28,478 nt of DNA from an uncultured Alphaproteobacteria bacterium (GCA_929200455.1 CAKMZR010000003.1:1-28478); one strand, 5' to 3'; shown: positions 14,357 through 22,874, numbered from the stretch's first letter. The notes: generated from the sequence alone by a model not told the origin. Numbers and translations are program-made.

Positions 14357-15739
14357 ATGAATATTTTGATATGTGGTGCGGGGAGTGTGGGTTATAGCTT
14401 AGCTTCTGTTTTGACGTCTGAGGGCAATTCTGTGGTGATGGTGGATTCTCAGGAGGTGCATATAAGGGAGGTGAACGAGGAGTTGGATGTGCAAGCGATT
14501 ATGGGGGACTGTCGAGATCCGTTGACGTTGCACCAAGCAGGAGCAGAAGATGCGGATATGTTGATAGCGGTGGAACATAGGAGTGAGATTAATTTGGTGG
14601 TGGCGATGTTGGGACGTGTGGTTTTTAAGATTCCGACGATAGTGGCAAGAGTTTGGGGTCGTGCCTTTGAGCGTGCGGAGTGGGAGAGTGTGATGGAGCA
14701 GGAGGCGTTGCATATAGATTATTTGTTGAAGCCTGAGAAGGAGGTGGCCCAGTTGGTGTTGGACACGGTGAGGGTTCCGGGTTCGACGGAGGTATTTTAT
14801 TTTTCGCGGAGCGAGGTTCAGGTGACGGGTCTTCGTGTGAAGGAGAGTTGTCCTTTGATTCACACGCCGCTTCGTCAGTTGACGGAGATTTTTCCGTATC
14901 AGACGGCGTCGATATTGTTGATCCGTCGCGAGGGTAAGATCATGACGGCGGATGGAGATTCTGTGATGTTGCCTGGAGACGAGGTCTTTTTTGTGAATCA
15001 GGCGCGAGAGAGTTGGCGGACGGCGTCAGCCTTTGGTTTGGAGCAGCGTGCTGTCCGTAAGTTTTTGATAGTGGGAGGGGGCAATGTGGGCGTTTTGCTT
15101 ACACAGCTTTTGGAGGATGGAGGGGATAATGTGTCGGTGACGTTGGTGGAGTCGAATAGGGATCGTGCGCAATATTTGGCGAAAATATTGCCTGATGCGA
15201 GTGTGATTTACGGGAATATTTTGGATGAGCGTGTATTGAATCAGCTGAATTTGTCATCGATGGATGTGTTGATAGCGGTGACGAACAGCGATGAGACGAA
15301 TGTTTTTGGGGCGGTGTTGGGGAAGAAAAGTGGAGTGAAGAGTGTGGTTGCGTTGGTGGCGGATCATTCGCGTTATCCTGAGTTGTTGTCGGAATTGGAT
15401 ATAGATGTGTTTATACACCCGAGGGAGGTGACGACGTCGAGTGTGTTGCAGTATGTGAGGAGGGGTAAGGTGAAGTCTGTGCATTCCGTATTTGATCGCA
15501 AGGCGGAAATTATGGAGATAGAGGCCTTGGAGACGTCGGCTATTGTGGGCAAGAAGTTGCAGGATATAAAGTTGCCGTCACACGCGAGGGTGGGGTGTGT
15601 GGTGCGGGAAGGTCATCAATTCATACGTCCCGACAAGAGCACGGTTCTCCGAGGTGGAGATTTGGTGATTGTGGTGGCGTTGAAAGAGGCGGTACGCGAG
15701 GTTGAGAAGGTATTTTCTGTACAGCTTGATTATTTTTGA
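14357..15739 (+). CDS. trkA: TrkA, NAD-binding regulatory subunit of the Trk potassium uptake system
   Basis: TrkA binds the membrane protein TrkH or TrkG on the cytoplasmic side and gates K+ entry in response to nucleotides. The 460-residue protein has two RCK units. The first Rossmann motif is G-A-G-S-V-G at about 7-12 and the second is G-G-G-N-V-G at about 237-242, each followed by its C-terminal TrkA-C domain. This duplicated layout is typical of TrkA and unlike the single-unit KtrA. It starts 13 bp after the MBL gene with a nearby GAGGA. No trkH is in the window, so the channel subunit must be elsewhere. Confidence 0.94.
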   Translation: MNILICGAGSVGYSLASVLTSEGNSVVMVDSQEVHIREVNEELDVQAIMGDCRDPLTLHQAGAEDADMLIAVEHRSEINLVVAMLGRVVFKIPTIVARVWGRAFERAEWESVMEQEALHIDYLLKPEKEVAQLVLDTVRVPGSTEVFYFSRSEVQVTGLRVKESCPLIHTPLRQLTEIFPYQTASILLIRREGKIMTADGDSVMLPGDEVFFVNQARESWRTASAFGLEQRAVRKFLIVGGGNVGVLLTQLLEDGGDNVSVTLVESNRDRAQYLAKILPDASVIYGNILDERVLNQLNLSSMDVLIAVTNSDETNVFGAVLGKKSGVKSVVALVADHSRYPELLSELDIDVFIHPREVTTSSVLQYVRRGKVKSVHSVFDRKAEIMEIEALETSAIVGKKLQDIKLPSHARVGCVVREGHQFIRPDKSTVLRGGDLVIVVALKEAVREVEKVFSVQLDYF

Positions 15740-15772
15740 GGGTGTACACGATTTTGGAGAGGTGTATATGAA

Positions 15773-15867
15773 GAGGGTGTTTGCATGGAAAGGGCGTACA
15801 CGAGGAGGATGGGTTTATAGGATTGCGGGGGATTGGAGGAGAGGGTGTTTGCGTGGGAAGGGACGTA
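15773..15867 (+). repeat. Imperfect direct repeat after trkA
   Basis: GAGGGTGTTTGCATGGAAAG at 15773-15792 recurs as GAGGGTGTTTGCGTGGGAAG at 15841-15860. The similarity extends through G-G-(A)-C-G-T-A to 15798 and 15867, at a period of about 68 bp. It fills the gap between trkA and the 3' end of the convergent lipoprotein gene. I see no gene or convincing terminator in it. Confidence 0.6.
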
Positions 15868-15881
15868 TGTGGTGAGAGGGA

Positions 15882-16823
15882 TTATGGGAGTCGAGGGAGT
15901 CCGAATTCGAGGACGGTATCGTCTTGTATGATGATGGTTTCGTCTTTTTTGACGGCAAGAGTTCCGCTGGAGCATCCTATGGATGAGAGGTTGTTTTGAG
16001 TCATTTGTCGGTTGATGACGAGGTTTCTGAGACTTTCGAGTCCCTGTTTACGATTTGCATCGAAGTCGCAAGAGATATTAGTGGGGACGGATGAGTTTCT
16101 GAAGAGGACACGTCCTTTGACGTTGGGATATTTTTCTTTGAGCAAAGCGGTGACGGCGGGAATATTGTGGTCGATTTTGAGGATCCAAGGAGCGTTTCTC
16201 CCGATGACGAAATCGCCTATATAGACGATGTCGCCTGGGTTGACGAAGAATCTATGAGAAAGCGAGGAAGAGATGAGTTCTGAGATGAGGTTTTCTTTAT
16301 TGAGTTCGACGCGTCCTTTTCCGAAGGGGACGTAGAGTCGTTCGTAAAAGGTGTGGTCATAGCGTTGATTTTTGATATTGATGACGGAAGACGGGAAGAG
16401 GAGTGTACTGGAGTTGAGTACGCTGAATCCGGTAGGTCTGAAGGTTGTTTTTGCATTTTCGAGGATGTAGAAGCCTGGACGAATTGAGAGTACGAAGTAT
16501 TGGGTGGCGAGGGGGTCTCGTGGGTCTTGGTCTGAAGAGTTGATGGAGACGGTGATGTCGGCCCCATTTTCGACGAGTTTTTGGAGGTTGGGGTCGAACT
16601 GTTGCCAAGTGGCACTGATGGTGGAGGATTGGAGGGGTTGGTTGGAACGGAGGCCGACGATGAGGAGGGAGGCGTTTGTTTGGTTGGTGAAGTCTTGAGT
16701 TTCTGGAAGGTTGGAGGTTCCCGGCAGGTTGGTGAAGTGTTCTTCGACACGAGTCTGGTCGCAGGCGACGAGGAAGAAGAGAGCAAGAGCGGTAATGAGA
16801 GATCGGGAGATATGCGTCGACAT
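15882..16823 (-). CDS. Hypothetical lipoprotein
   Basis: I do not recognise a family. From ATG 16823 the product is 313 residues with a type II signal peptide: hydrophobic core, then L-V-A-C with the lipidated Cys at 21. The mature part is mostly beta-type sequence rich in Asn, Ser and Thr, with no further membrane segment. Visible short motifs are R-L-Y-V-P-F-G-K-G-R-V and, later, P-G-D-I-V-Y-I-G-D-F, a phrase seen in several unrelated-looking bacterial envelope lipoproteins. An earlier ATG at 16901 would add 26 polar residues before the signal peptide and is unlikely. It is convergent with trkA and divergent from pdhA. The codon and residue make-up fits its minus-strand location and gives no sign of transfer. 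Confidence 0.75.
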   Translation of the reverse strand: MSTHISRSLITALALFFLVACDQTRVEEHFTNLPGTSNLPETQDFTNQTNASLLIVGLRSNQPLQSSTISATWQQFDPNLQKLVENGADITVSINSSDQDPRDPLATQYFVLSIRPGFYILENAKTTFRPTGFSVLNSSTLLFPSSVINIKNQRYDHTFYERLYVPFGKGRVELNKENLISELISSSLSHRFFVNPGDIVYIGDFVIGRNAPWILKIDHNIPAVTALLKEKYPNVKGRVLFRNSSVPTNISCDFDANRKQGLESLRNLVINRQMTQNNLSSIGCSSGTLAVKKDETIIIQDDTVLEFGLPRLP

Positions 16824-16903
16824 GAGGTTACAAGAGCGAGGGGGTGGATTGAAAGGTGTGGATTGATGAGGTGTAGCGTCAGAAGGAATAATCCGTGACA
16901 AAT

Positions 16904-16918
16904 GACTGGTAGCCAGTC
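16904..16918. promoter_or_regulatory. Small perfect palindrome in the lipoprotein-pdhA divergent gap
   Basis: GACTGG at 16904-16909 and CCAGTC at 16913-16918 flank TAG, giving a 6-bp inverted repeat with a 3-nt centre. It lies 81 bp upstream of the lipoprotein ATG and about 105 bp upstream of the candidate pdhA -10. It could be an operator half-pair or chance. No T run follows, so it is not a terminator. Confidence 0.25.
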
Positions 16919-17008
16919 TATCTGATTCATGGGGAGAACAACAGTTTATTGAGGATGTGGAAGGTTGGAAGCGGGAGCAAAGAAAGGGTGTGTATGGGAG
17001 GATGTTGG

Positions 17009-17037
17009 TTGCAAAAAGCTTAAGGGTCTTTTATAGT
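17009..17037 (+). promoter_or_regulatory. Candidate sigma70-type promoter of the pdh operon
   Basis: TTGCAA at 17009-17014 (four of six) and TATAGT at 17032-17037 (five of six to TATAAT) are separated by 17 bp. Transcription would start near 17044, about 32 nt before the pdhA ATG at 17076. It is the only reasonable match in the 252-bp divergent gap on this strand. Confidence 0.5.
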
Positions 17038-17075
17038 GTGTTGGGAGTTGAGGCAGAGAGGGAGTTGAAAGAGAC

Positions 17076-18125
17076 ATGGCAGAAAAGAAGGCAAAAAAGG
17101 GAAAAGGGAGTTTGAAGAAGGGAAAAGGGAGCCCGAAGCGGGGTAGCGAGGGAGTTGGGGATGTGTGTGATTCGGATTTGCTATCGTATTACAAGATGAT
17201 GTTGTTGATACGTCGTTTTGAGGAGCGCGCGGGTCAGCTGTATGGTATGGGTTTGATAGGAGGATTTTGTCATTTATACATAGGGCAGGAGGCGATAGTG
17301 GTGGGGATGCAGTCTTCTTTGGAGGATGGGGATCAGGTGATTACGAGTTATCGTGATCATGGACATATGTTGGCGTGTGGTATGGATCCTCGAGGTGTGA
17401 TGGCGGAATTGACGGGTCGGGAGGGAGGCTATTCGAAGGGGAAGGGAGGTTCGATGCATATGTTTTCGCGAGAGAAGAATTTTTTTGGGGGACACGGTAT
17501 AGTGGGAGCCCAAGTTCCGTTGGGTACGGGTTTAGGATTTGCGAACAGGTACCGGGGAGAGGACAGGGTGAGTGTGGTCTATTTTGGTGATGGAGCGGTG
17601 AATCAGGGTCAGGTTTACGAGTCGTTTAACATGGCGGGACTTTGGAATTTGCCTGTGGTGTATGTGATAGAGAACAACAAGTACGGCATGGGAACGAGTG
17701 TAGAGAGGGTGATGTCGTTGCGCGGGGGACTTTATGAGCGTGGTGTCCATTTTGGGATAGAGGGAGAGGGTGTTGACGGTATGGATGTGGAGGCGGTTGC
17801 GGAAGCTGGATGTCGAGCGGTGAAGAGGTGTCGAGCGGGTGAGGGGCCGTATATTTTGGAGATGAACACGTACCGGTATCGAGGTCATTCGATGTCTGAT
17901 CCTGCGAAGTACCGGACGAAGGAGGAGGTGGCGGAGGTGAGGAAGAAGCGCGATCCGATAGAGAAGTGTTTACAGAGGATGAGGGAGCGGGGTTTGGTGG
18001 ATGATGCGGAGATTAAGGAGATTGACAAGGCGATTAAGGCGCGGGTATCTGATTCTGCGTCATTTGCGCAGGAGTCACCGGAGCCGAGTATAGAGGAGTT
18101 GTACACGGATGTGTATGTAGAGTAA
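17076..18125 (+). CDS. pdhA: Pyruvate dehydrogenase E1 component, alpha subunit
   Basis: E1 alpha binds thiamine diphosphate and, with E1 beta, decarboxylates pyruvate and passes the acetyl group to E2 lipoyl arms. The 349-residue protein has the TPP motif starting G-D-G at 171-173 and ending N-N at 200-201. The E1-alpha loop Y-R-G-H-S-M-S-D-P lies near residue 270. The first 23 residues form a basic Lys/Gly/Ser tail with a repeated K-K-G-K-G-S unit, longer and more charged than the usual alphaproteobacterial N-terminus; it would be disordered. pdhB follows after 31 bp. The identification is firm; 2-oxoisovalerate dehydrogenase is excluded by the linked, lipoyl-bearing PdhB. Confidence 0.95.
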   Translation: MAEKKAKKGKGSLKKGKGSPKRGSEGVGDVCDSDLLSYYKMMLLIRRFEERAGQLYGMGLIGGFCHLYIGQEAIVVGMQSSLEDGDQVITSYRDHGHMLACGMDPRGVMAELTGREGGYSKGKGGSMHMFSREKNFFGGHGIVGAQVPLGTGLGFANRYRGEDRVSVVYFGDGAVNQGQVYESFNMAGLWNLPVVYVIENNKYGMGTSVERVMSLRGGLYERGVHFGIEGEGVDGMDVEAVAEAGCRAVKRCRAGEGPYILEMNTYRYRGHSMSDPAKYRTKEEVAEVRKKRDPIEKCLQRMRERGLVDDAEIKEIDKAIKARVSDSASFAQESPEPSIEELYTDVYVE

Positions 18126-18156
18126 GGATGATGAAGAGATTGGAGGAAGAGTTCAT

Positions 18157-19563
18157 ATGGCGATAGAGATACTGATGCCGGCGCTCTCGCCGACGATGAC
18201 GGAGGGTACGCTTTCGCGTTGGTTGGTGAAGGAGGGGGACGAGGTGAAGGGGGGAGATGTGGTAGCCGAAATTGAGACGGACAAGGCGACGATGGAGGTT
18301 GAGAGTGTGGACGATGGGGTGGTGGGACGTTTGGAGGTTGAGGCGGGTAAGGAGGGTGTGAAGGTGAATTCGCGGATAGCGATTTTGCTGGAGGAGGGGG
18401 AGGGTTCTGAGGTTTTGGATGGTTATTCTTCTGGGAGTGTGAATGGGGGTGTCCAAGTTGTGGCGGGCGTTGTACGGAAAGAGGAAGAGGTGGTGGAATG
18501 GGAATCTGGAGTGGTGGGAGGAGATGCGGCGACTGTTGAGGACGCGGGCGAGTGGGAGGGGGAGACGAAGATGGTTTCGGTTCGCGAGGCGTTGCGTGAT
18601 GCGATGGCAGAAGAGATGCGGCGAGACGGTGATGTATTTTTGATGGGAGAGGAGGTGGGTCAGTATCAGGGAGCCTATAAGGTATCGCAGGGTTTGCTGG
18701 AAGAGTTTGGAGAGAGGCGTGTGATTGACACGCCGATTACGGAATCTGGATTTGCGGGCTTAGGGGTGGGAGCGGCGTATGGGGGTTTGCGTCCGATAGT
18801 GGAGTTTATGACATTTAATTTTGCGATGCAGGCGATAGATCATATTTTGAATTCTGCGGCGAAGACTCTGTATATGTCTGGAGGTCAGATGTCTGTGCCG
18901 ATTGTGTTTCGAGGTCCGAACGGTGCGGCCTCTCGAGTGGCGGCTCAGCATTCGCAGTGTTATGCGAGTTGGTATGCCCATTGTCCTGGACTGAAGGTGG
19001 TGTCGCCGTACAGTGGCAGTGATGCGAAGGGTTTATTGAAGTCTGCGATAAGGGATATGAATCCGGTAGTTTTTTTGGAAAACGAGTTGCTGTACGGTCA
19101 AGAGTTTGAGGTTCCCTCAGGAGAGGGGAGTGAAGATTATGTGGTGCCCTTGGGCAAGGCGAGGGTTGTGAGGCAGGGTTCGGACGTGACGATCACGGCC
19201 TTTTCTCGGATGGTGGGCGTGGCTCTTGCGGCGGCGTTGGAATTGTCGGAGCAAGAGGGTATAGAGGCGGAGGTGATAGACTTGCGTTCGTTGCGGCCTT
19301 TGGATCGTGCGGCGATTTTGGGTTCATTGGCGAAGACGAATCGCCTTGTGAGTGTGGAGGAGGGTTGGTCATTTGCGGGCATAGGTTCTGAGATAGCGGG
19401 TATAGTGATGGAAGAGGGCTTTGATGATTTGGATGCTCCTGTGATGAGGGTATCTGGAAAAGACGTGCCTTTGCCGTATGCGGCGAATTTGGAGTCTTTG
19501 GCTCTTCCCCGCACTGAGGATGTGGTGAGGGCGGCGAAGAAAGTTTGTTATAGGGAGTTGTGA
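18157..19563 (+). CDS. pdhB: Pyruvate dehydrogenase E1 component, beta subunit, with N-terminal lipoyl domain
   Basis: This is E1 beta, 468 residues, with an extra lipoyl domain at 1-80. Its lipoylated Lys is residue 43 in E-T-D-K-A-T. An acidic, Gly/Val/Glu-rich linker at about 85-135 leads to the transketolase-like E1-beta catalytic domain, which starts near V-R-E-A-L-R-D-A-M and contains G-E-E-V-G-Q-Y-Q-G-A-Y-K-V and the C-terminal transketolase domain. E1 beta with its own lipoyl domain is a known alphaproteobacterial feature (seen for example in rhizobia). The lipoyl domain is very close in sequence to that of PdhC, down to identical DNA stretches. pdhC starts 27 bp after the stop. Confidence 0.96.
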   Translation: MAIEILMPALSPTMTEGTLSRWLVKEGDEVKGGDVVAEIETDKATMEVESVDDGVVGRLEVEAGKEGVKVNSRIAILLEEGEGSEVLDGYSSGSVNGGVQVVAGVVRKEEEVVEWESGVVGGDAATVEDAGEWEGETKMVSVREALRDAMAEEMRRDGDVFLMGEEVGQYQGAYKVSQGLLEEFGERRVIDTPITESGFAGLGVGAAYGGLRPIVEFMTFNFAMQAIDHILNSAAKTLYMSGGQMSVPIVFRGPNGAASRVAAQHSQCYASWYAHCPGLKVVSPYSGSDAKGLLKSAIRDMNPVVFLENELLYGQEFEVPSGEGSEDYVVPLGKARVVRQGSDVTITAFSRMVGVALAAALELSEQEGIEAEVIDLRSLRPLDRAAILGSLAKTNRLVSVEEGWSFAGIGSEIAGIVMEEGFDDLDAPVMRVSGKDVPLPYAANLESLALPRTEDVVRAAKKVCYREL

Positions 19564-19590
19564 GTGAGAGATGAAGGAGAGAGATGAGGC

Positions 19591-20859
19591 ATGGCGAGTT
19601 GTATATTGATGCCGGCGTTATCGCCGACGATGACGGAGGGGACGCTGGTACGTTGGTTGGTGCAGGAAGGGGATGAGGTGAAGAGTGGGGATGTGGTGGC
19701 GGAGATTGAGACGGACAAGGCGACGATGGAGGTGGAGGGAGTAGACGAGGGTATCGTGGGACGTCTTTGTGTTGCGGCGGGAACCGAGGGCGTGGCGGTG
19801 AACAGTGTGCTGGCGGTGTTGTTGGAGGATGGCGAGGGTGAAGAGGCGGTAGAGGCGGCATTGCAGGGAGTGTCGAGAGCACCGAGGGTTGATGCGAAGG
19901 AGGGGGGTGCAAAGCAAGAGAAGCAAGAAGGGCAAGAGAAGCGAGAGGTGAGAGGGAATCGGGTGAGGATATCGCCTTTGGCACGCAAGCTTGCGTCATC
20001 GCATGGATTGGAAGTGAGCGCTATTGAGGGCAGTGGTCCGCACGGTAGGATCATTAAGCGGGACATAGATCGTGTGGTGTCGGAAGGGAAAGCCTCTGTG
20101 GTTCGTGGTGGTGATCATGCGGGGAGCGAGGGAGAAGGCTTGCCGAGGAGGGATCGAGAGGATCCTTTATTTCCGAACAGTGTATTGGTTCCTCATAGTG
20201 GGATGCGGAAGGTGATAGCGCGTCGTTTGACGGAGTCGAAGCGTGATATTCCACATTTTTACTTGTCTGTGGACGTGGTGATAGACGCTATGCTTTTGTT
20301 TAGGCAGAGGGTGAACGAGATGGGCGGGGGTTCGTACAAGGTTTCTTTGAATGACATAGTGGTGAAGGCGGTGGCTCATGCGTTGATGAAGGAGGATAAG
20401 GCGAATGCGGGTTGGACGGAGGAGGGTATACGTTATTTTGAGAGTGCGGATGTGTCTGTGGCGGTGGCGATAGAGGGAGGATTGGTGACGCCTGTGGTGA
20501 GGGAAGCGGAGAGTTTGGGACTTTTGGAGATATCGCGAAGGATTAAGGATTTGGCTTTGCGTGCTCGTGAGGGCAAGTTATTGCCAGAGGAGTATCAGGG
20601 GGGAACATTTTCTGTATCGAATTTGGGTATGTTTGGCGTGGATAATTTTCAGGCGGTAATTAATCCGCCGCAGTCATGTATTTTGGCGGTGGGTTGTGGT
20701 CGAGAGGTTTTGGTATTGCGGGATGGGGAGGTGGAGAAGGAGACGGTGATGACCTTGACCTTGTCAGTGGATCACCGCGTGGTGGACGGTGTGCTTGCGG
20801 CACGTTATTTGTCGGCGTTGAAGGGTTTTTTGGAAGAGCCGGCTCTGATGATTTTGTAA
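19591..20859 (+). CDS. pdhC: Dihydrolipoamide acetyltransferase, E2 core of pyruvate dehydrogenase
   Basis: E2 takes the acetyl group from E1 and transfers it to CoA. The 422-residue protein has one lipoyl domain at 1-80 with Lys43 in E-T-D-K-A-T, a Lys/Gln/Glu-rich linker, the E1/E3-binding domain at about 127-165 (R-I-S-P-L-A-R-K-L-A and G-P-H-G-R-I), and the catalytic domain ending with D-H-R-V-V-D-G at 394-400, which holds the active-site His395 and Asp399. A single lipoyl domain here plus one on PdhB gives the complex two lipoyl arms per E1-E2 set. No lpd (E3) gene follows; the next gene is glnB, 184 bp away. Confidence 0.96.
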   Translation: MASCILMPALSPTMTEGTLVRWLVQEGDEVKSGDVVAEIETDKATMEVEGVDEGIVGRLCVAAGTEGVAVNSVLAVLLEDGEGEEAVEAALQGVSRAPRVDAKEGGAKQEKQEGQEKREVRGNRVRISPLARKLASSHGLEVSAIEGSGPHGRIIKRDIDRVVSEGKASVVRGGDHAGSEGEGLPRRDREDPLFPNSVLVPHSGMRKVIARRLTESKRDIPHFYLSVDVVIDAMLLFRQRVNEMGGGSYKVSLNDIVVKAVAHALMKEDKANAGWTEEGIRYFESADVSVAVAIEGGLVTPVVREAESLGLLEISRRIKDLALRAREGKLLPEEYQGGTFSVSNLGMFGVDNFQAVINPPQSCILAVGCGREVLVLRDGEVEKETVMTLTLSVDHRVVDGVLAARYLSALKGFLEEPALMIL

Positions 20860-21012
20860 TATTGATTGAGCACTGCACTATTTTTTTTCTATTGTTTATG
20901 GTTGGTTTTTTGGGGTTTGTAAAATTTTTTCTGCATCGCACAAATTTTTGGTGTTCTTTTTTTGTTGTAAAAGCGGCAGAAAGTCACTAGACTTCTTTTT
21001 TGTGATTTTAAG

Positions 21013-21043
21013 GAGGAGAGAAGGAGAGGAAGGAGAGGTAAGG
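21013..21043 (+). promoter_or_regulatory. Stacked Shine-Dalgarno-like repeats before glnB
   Basis: The 30 nt before the glnB ATG are almost pure purine. They contain four AAGG(A) cores: AAGGAGG at about 21010-21016, AAGGAG at about 21021-21026, AAGGAG at about 21030-21035, and AAGG at about 21039-21043. Only the third, roughly 8 nt from the ATG at 21044, is at normal spacing for initiation; the fourth abuts the start. Confidence 0.55.
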
Positions 21044-21382
21044 ATGAAGAAGATCGAGGCGATAATCCGTCCCTTTAAGCTTGATGACGTGAAGGATGCT
21101 CTGGACGACATGGGCATACAGGGTTTGACGGTGGTGGAGGTGAAGGGTTCGGGTCGTCAAAGGGGTCATACAGAGATGTATCAGGGAGCGGATTACGTGA
21201 TAGATTTTTTGCCGAAGGTGAAGTTGGAGATGGTGGTAGCGGACAAGGATAAGGATCGGGTGATAGAGACGATATGTGCATCTGTGGGGAGCAATAAGAT
21301 AGGGGATGGAAAGATTTTTGTGAGTGATGTGGAGGAAGTGATAAGGATAAGGACGGGAGAGCGTGGAGAGTCTGCCATATGA
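21044..21382 (+). CDS. glnB: PII nitrogen regulatory protein GlnB
   Basis: PII is a trimeric cytoplasmic signal protein that senses 2-oxoglutarate, ATP/ADP and, via uridylylation, glutamine; it controls NtrB and glutamine synthetase adenylylation. The 112-residue protein has the usual length. It begins M-K-K-I-E-A-I-I-R-P-F-K-L and has the T-loop G-H-T-E-M-Y-Q-G-A-D-Y with the uridylylation target Tyr51 (Tyr46 also present), and the second signature region at about 83-96. The frame is open upstream, but the start at 21044 gives the canonical N-terminus. glnA follows after 85 bp, the standard alphaproteobacterial pair. Confidence 0.96.
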   Translation: MKKIEAIIRPFKLDDVKDALDDMGIQGLTVVEVKGSGRQRGHTEMYQGADYVIDFLPKVKLEMVVADKDKDRVIETICASVGSNKIGDGKIFVSDVEEVIRIRTGERGESAI

Positions 21383-21467
21383 GAATTTGGGGTTGGGAAG
21401 AGCGTTAGGTGGGGGGTAGTGGTGACGAGAGTCATTGTAATGTTAGAGGAACAAGGAGAGATAGGTT

Positions 21468-22874
21468 ATGACGTACAAGAAGTTGCAAGAGATGATAGAG
21501 GAGCACAACGTGGAGTATGTGGATTTTCGTTTTACGGATCCGCATGGTGTTTGGCATCATATGACGTTGCATGTTGCTGTGGTGGACGAGGGGGTGATAA
21601 CGGACGGGGTGATGTTTGACGGTTCATCGATTCCGGGATGGAAGGCGATTAACGAGTCGGATATGATTTTGATGCCGGATGTGAGTACGGTGGTGTTGGA
21701 TCCGTTTGCGACTCAGCCGATGTTGATAGTATTTTGTGATGTTTATGATCCGACGACGGGAATGGGGTATGAGCGTTGTCCGAGGGGAATAGCACGGGCA
21801 GCCCTGAACTATTCGAATCAGCAGGGTTACGGAGACAGTGTCTCTGTGGGTTCTGAGGCGGAATTTTTTGTATTTGACGATGTGCGGTGGAAGGTTCGCC
21901 AAGATGAGGTGGCGTTTCGTTTGGGTTCTGAGGAGAGTCCGCATTCGAGTAATGATGAGTTGCCTCAGGGCAACATGGGCCACCGCCCTGGTTTGAAGGG
22001 AGGATATGTTCCGTGTCCTCCTGTGGACAGCGGACATGATCTTCGTGCAGAGATGGTTTCGACGATGATGGAGATGGGACTTCCGATGGAGAAGCACCAC
22101 CATGAGGTGGCCCCGTCTCAGCATGAGTTGGGGATGCGTTTTTCCGGACTGTTGGAGAATGCGGATCAGGTCCAGATTTACAAGTATGTGGTGAAGAACG
22201 TGGCGTACAGTTACGGGAAGACGGCGACCTTTATGCCGAAGCCTGTTGTGGGAGATAATGGTTCTGGGATGCACACACATATTTCTCTTTGGAAGTCCGG
22301 GAAGAACACGTTTGCGGGCAATCAGTATGCGGATTTGTCGGATTCTTGTTTGTATTTTATCGGGGGGATTATCAAACATGCAAAGACATTGAATGCGTTT
22401 ACGAATCCGACAACGAACAGTTACAAGCGTCTTGTTCCCGGTTTTGAGGCTCCTGTGTTGTTGGCTTATTCGTCGCGGAATCGTTCTGCGTCGTGTCGTA
22501 TACCTTATTCGAGCAGTGTATCGGGTAAGCGTGTAGAGATTCGTTTTCCGGATCCGATGGCAAATCCGTATCTTGCGTTCACGGCTCTTTTGATGGCGGG
22601 ACTTGATGGTATAGAAAATCGCCTTCACCCGGGGGATGCGATGGACAAGGATTTGTATGATCTTCCGAAGCAGGAGTTGGTAAATATTCCTACGGTTGCG
22701 GGTTCGTTGCGTGAGGCGTTGGAGAGTCTTGAAAGTGATCATGCCTTTCTTTTGAAGGGCGATGTGATGAACAAGGACTTTATCGATGCTTATGCGGAAC
22801 TGAAGTGGCAGGAGGTGGAAGCGTTTGAGCAGACGACTCATCCGCTTGAGTTTGAGATGTATTACTCTCGTTGA
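21468..22874 (+). CDS. glnA: Glutamine synthetase type I
   Basis: This dodecameric cytoplasmic enzyme makes glutamine from glutamate, ammonia and ATP. The 468-residue protein matches the expected length. The G-S-E-A-E-F-F-V motif near 128-135, the K-H-H-H-E-V-A-P-S-Q-H-E metal and substrate block at about 209-220, the G-D-N-G-S-G-M-H-T-H segment at about 262-271, and the N-R-S-A-S-C-R-I-P loop near 338-346 are present. Tyr397 in D-L-Y-D-L-P is the adenylylation site, so activity should be under GlnE control, with PII from the gene upstream. The TGA stop overlaps a TTG start of gmhA by 3-4 bases. The identification is firm. Confidence 0.97.
   Translation: MTYKKLQEMIEEHNVEYVDFRFTDPHGVWHHMTLHVAVVDEGVITDGVMFDGSSIPGWKAINESDMILMPDVSTVVLDPFATQPMLIVFCDVYDPTTGMGYERCPRGIARAALNYSNQQGYGDSVSVGSEAEFFVFDDVRWKVRQDEVAFRLGSEESPHSSNDELPQGNMGHRPGLKGGYVPCPPVDSGHDLRAEMVSTMMEMGLPMEKHHHEVAPSQHELGMRFSGLLENADQVQIYKYVVKNVAYSYGKTATFMPKPVVGDNGSGMHTHISLWKSGKNTFAGNQYADLSDSCLYFIGGIIKHAKTLNAFTNPTTNSYKRLVPGFEAPVLLAYSSRNRSASCRIPYSSSVSGKRVEIRFPDPMANPYLAFTALLMAGLDGIENRLHPGDAMDKDLYDLPKQELVNIPTVAGSLREALESLESDHAFLLKGDVMNKDFIDAYAELKWQEVEAFEQTTHPLEFEMYYSR

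Noticed and set aside
16904..16918. Intrinsic terminator
   Set aside because: The hairpin has only six base pairs, no following T run on either strand, and lies between divergent genes.
20860..21043. Sigma54 promoter with NtrC site upstream of glnB
   Set aside because: A TGCACTATTT half-site is present near 20874, but I found no GG-N10-GC pair with correct spacing, so the match is not good enough to report as a feature.
21624..22841. A 405-codon open frame on the minus strand opposite glnA, and similar long frames opposite the efflux gene (3185-4069), mrdA and pdhC
   Set aside because: They mirror conserved genes with strongly biased third positions. Their products are His/Arg/Pro/Ser-rich without recognisable domains, starts or spacing, as expected when the coding strand is very poor in C.
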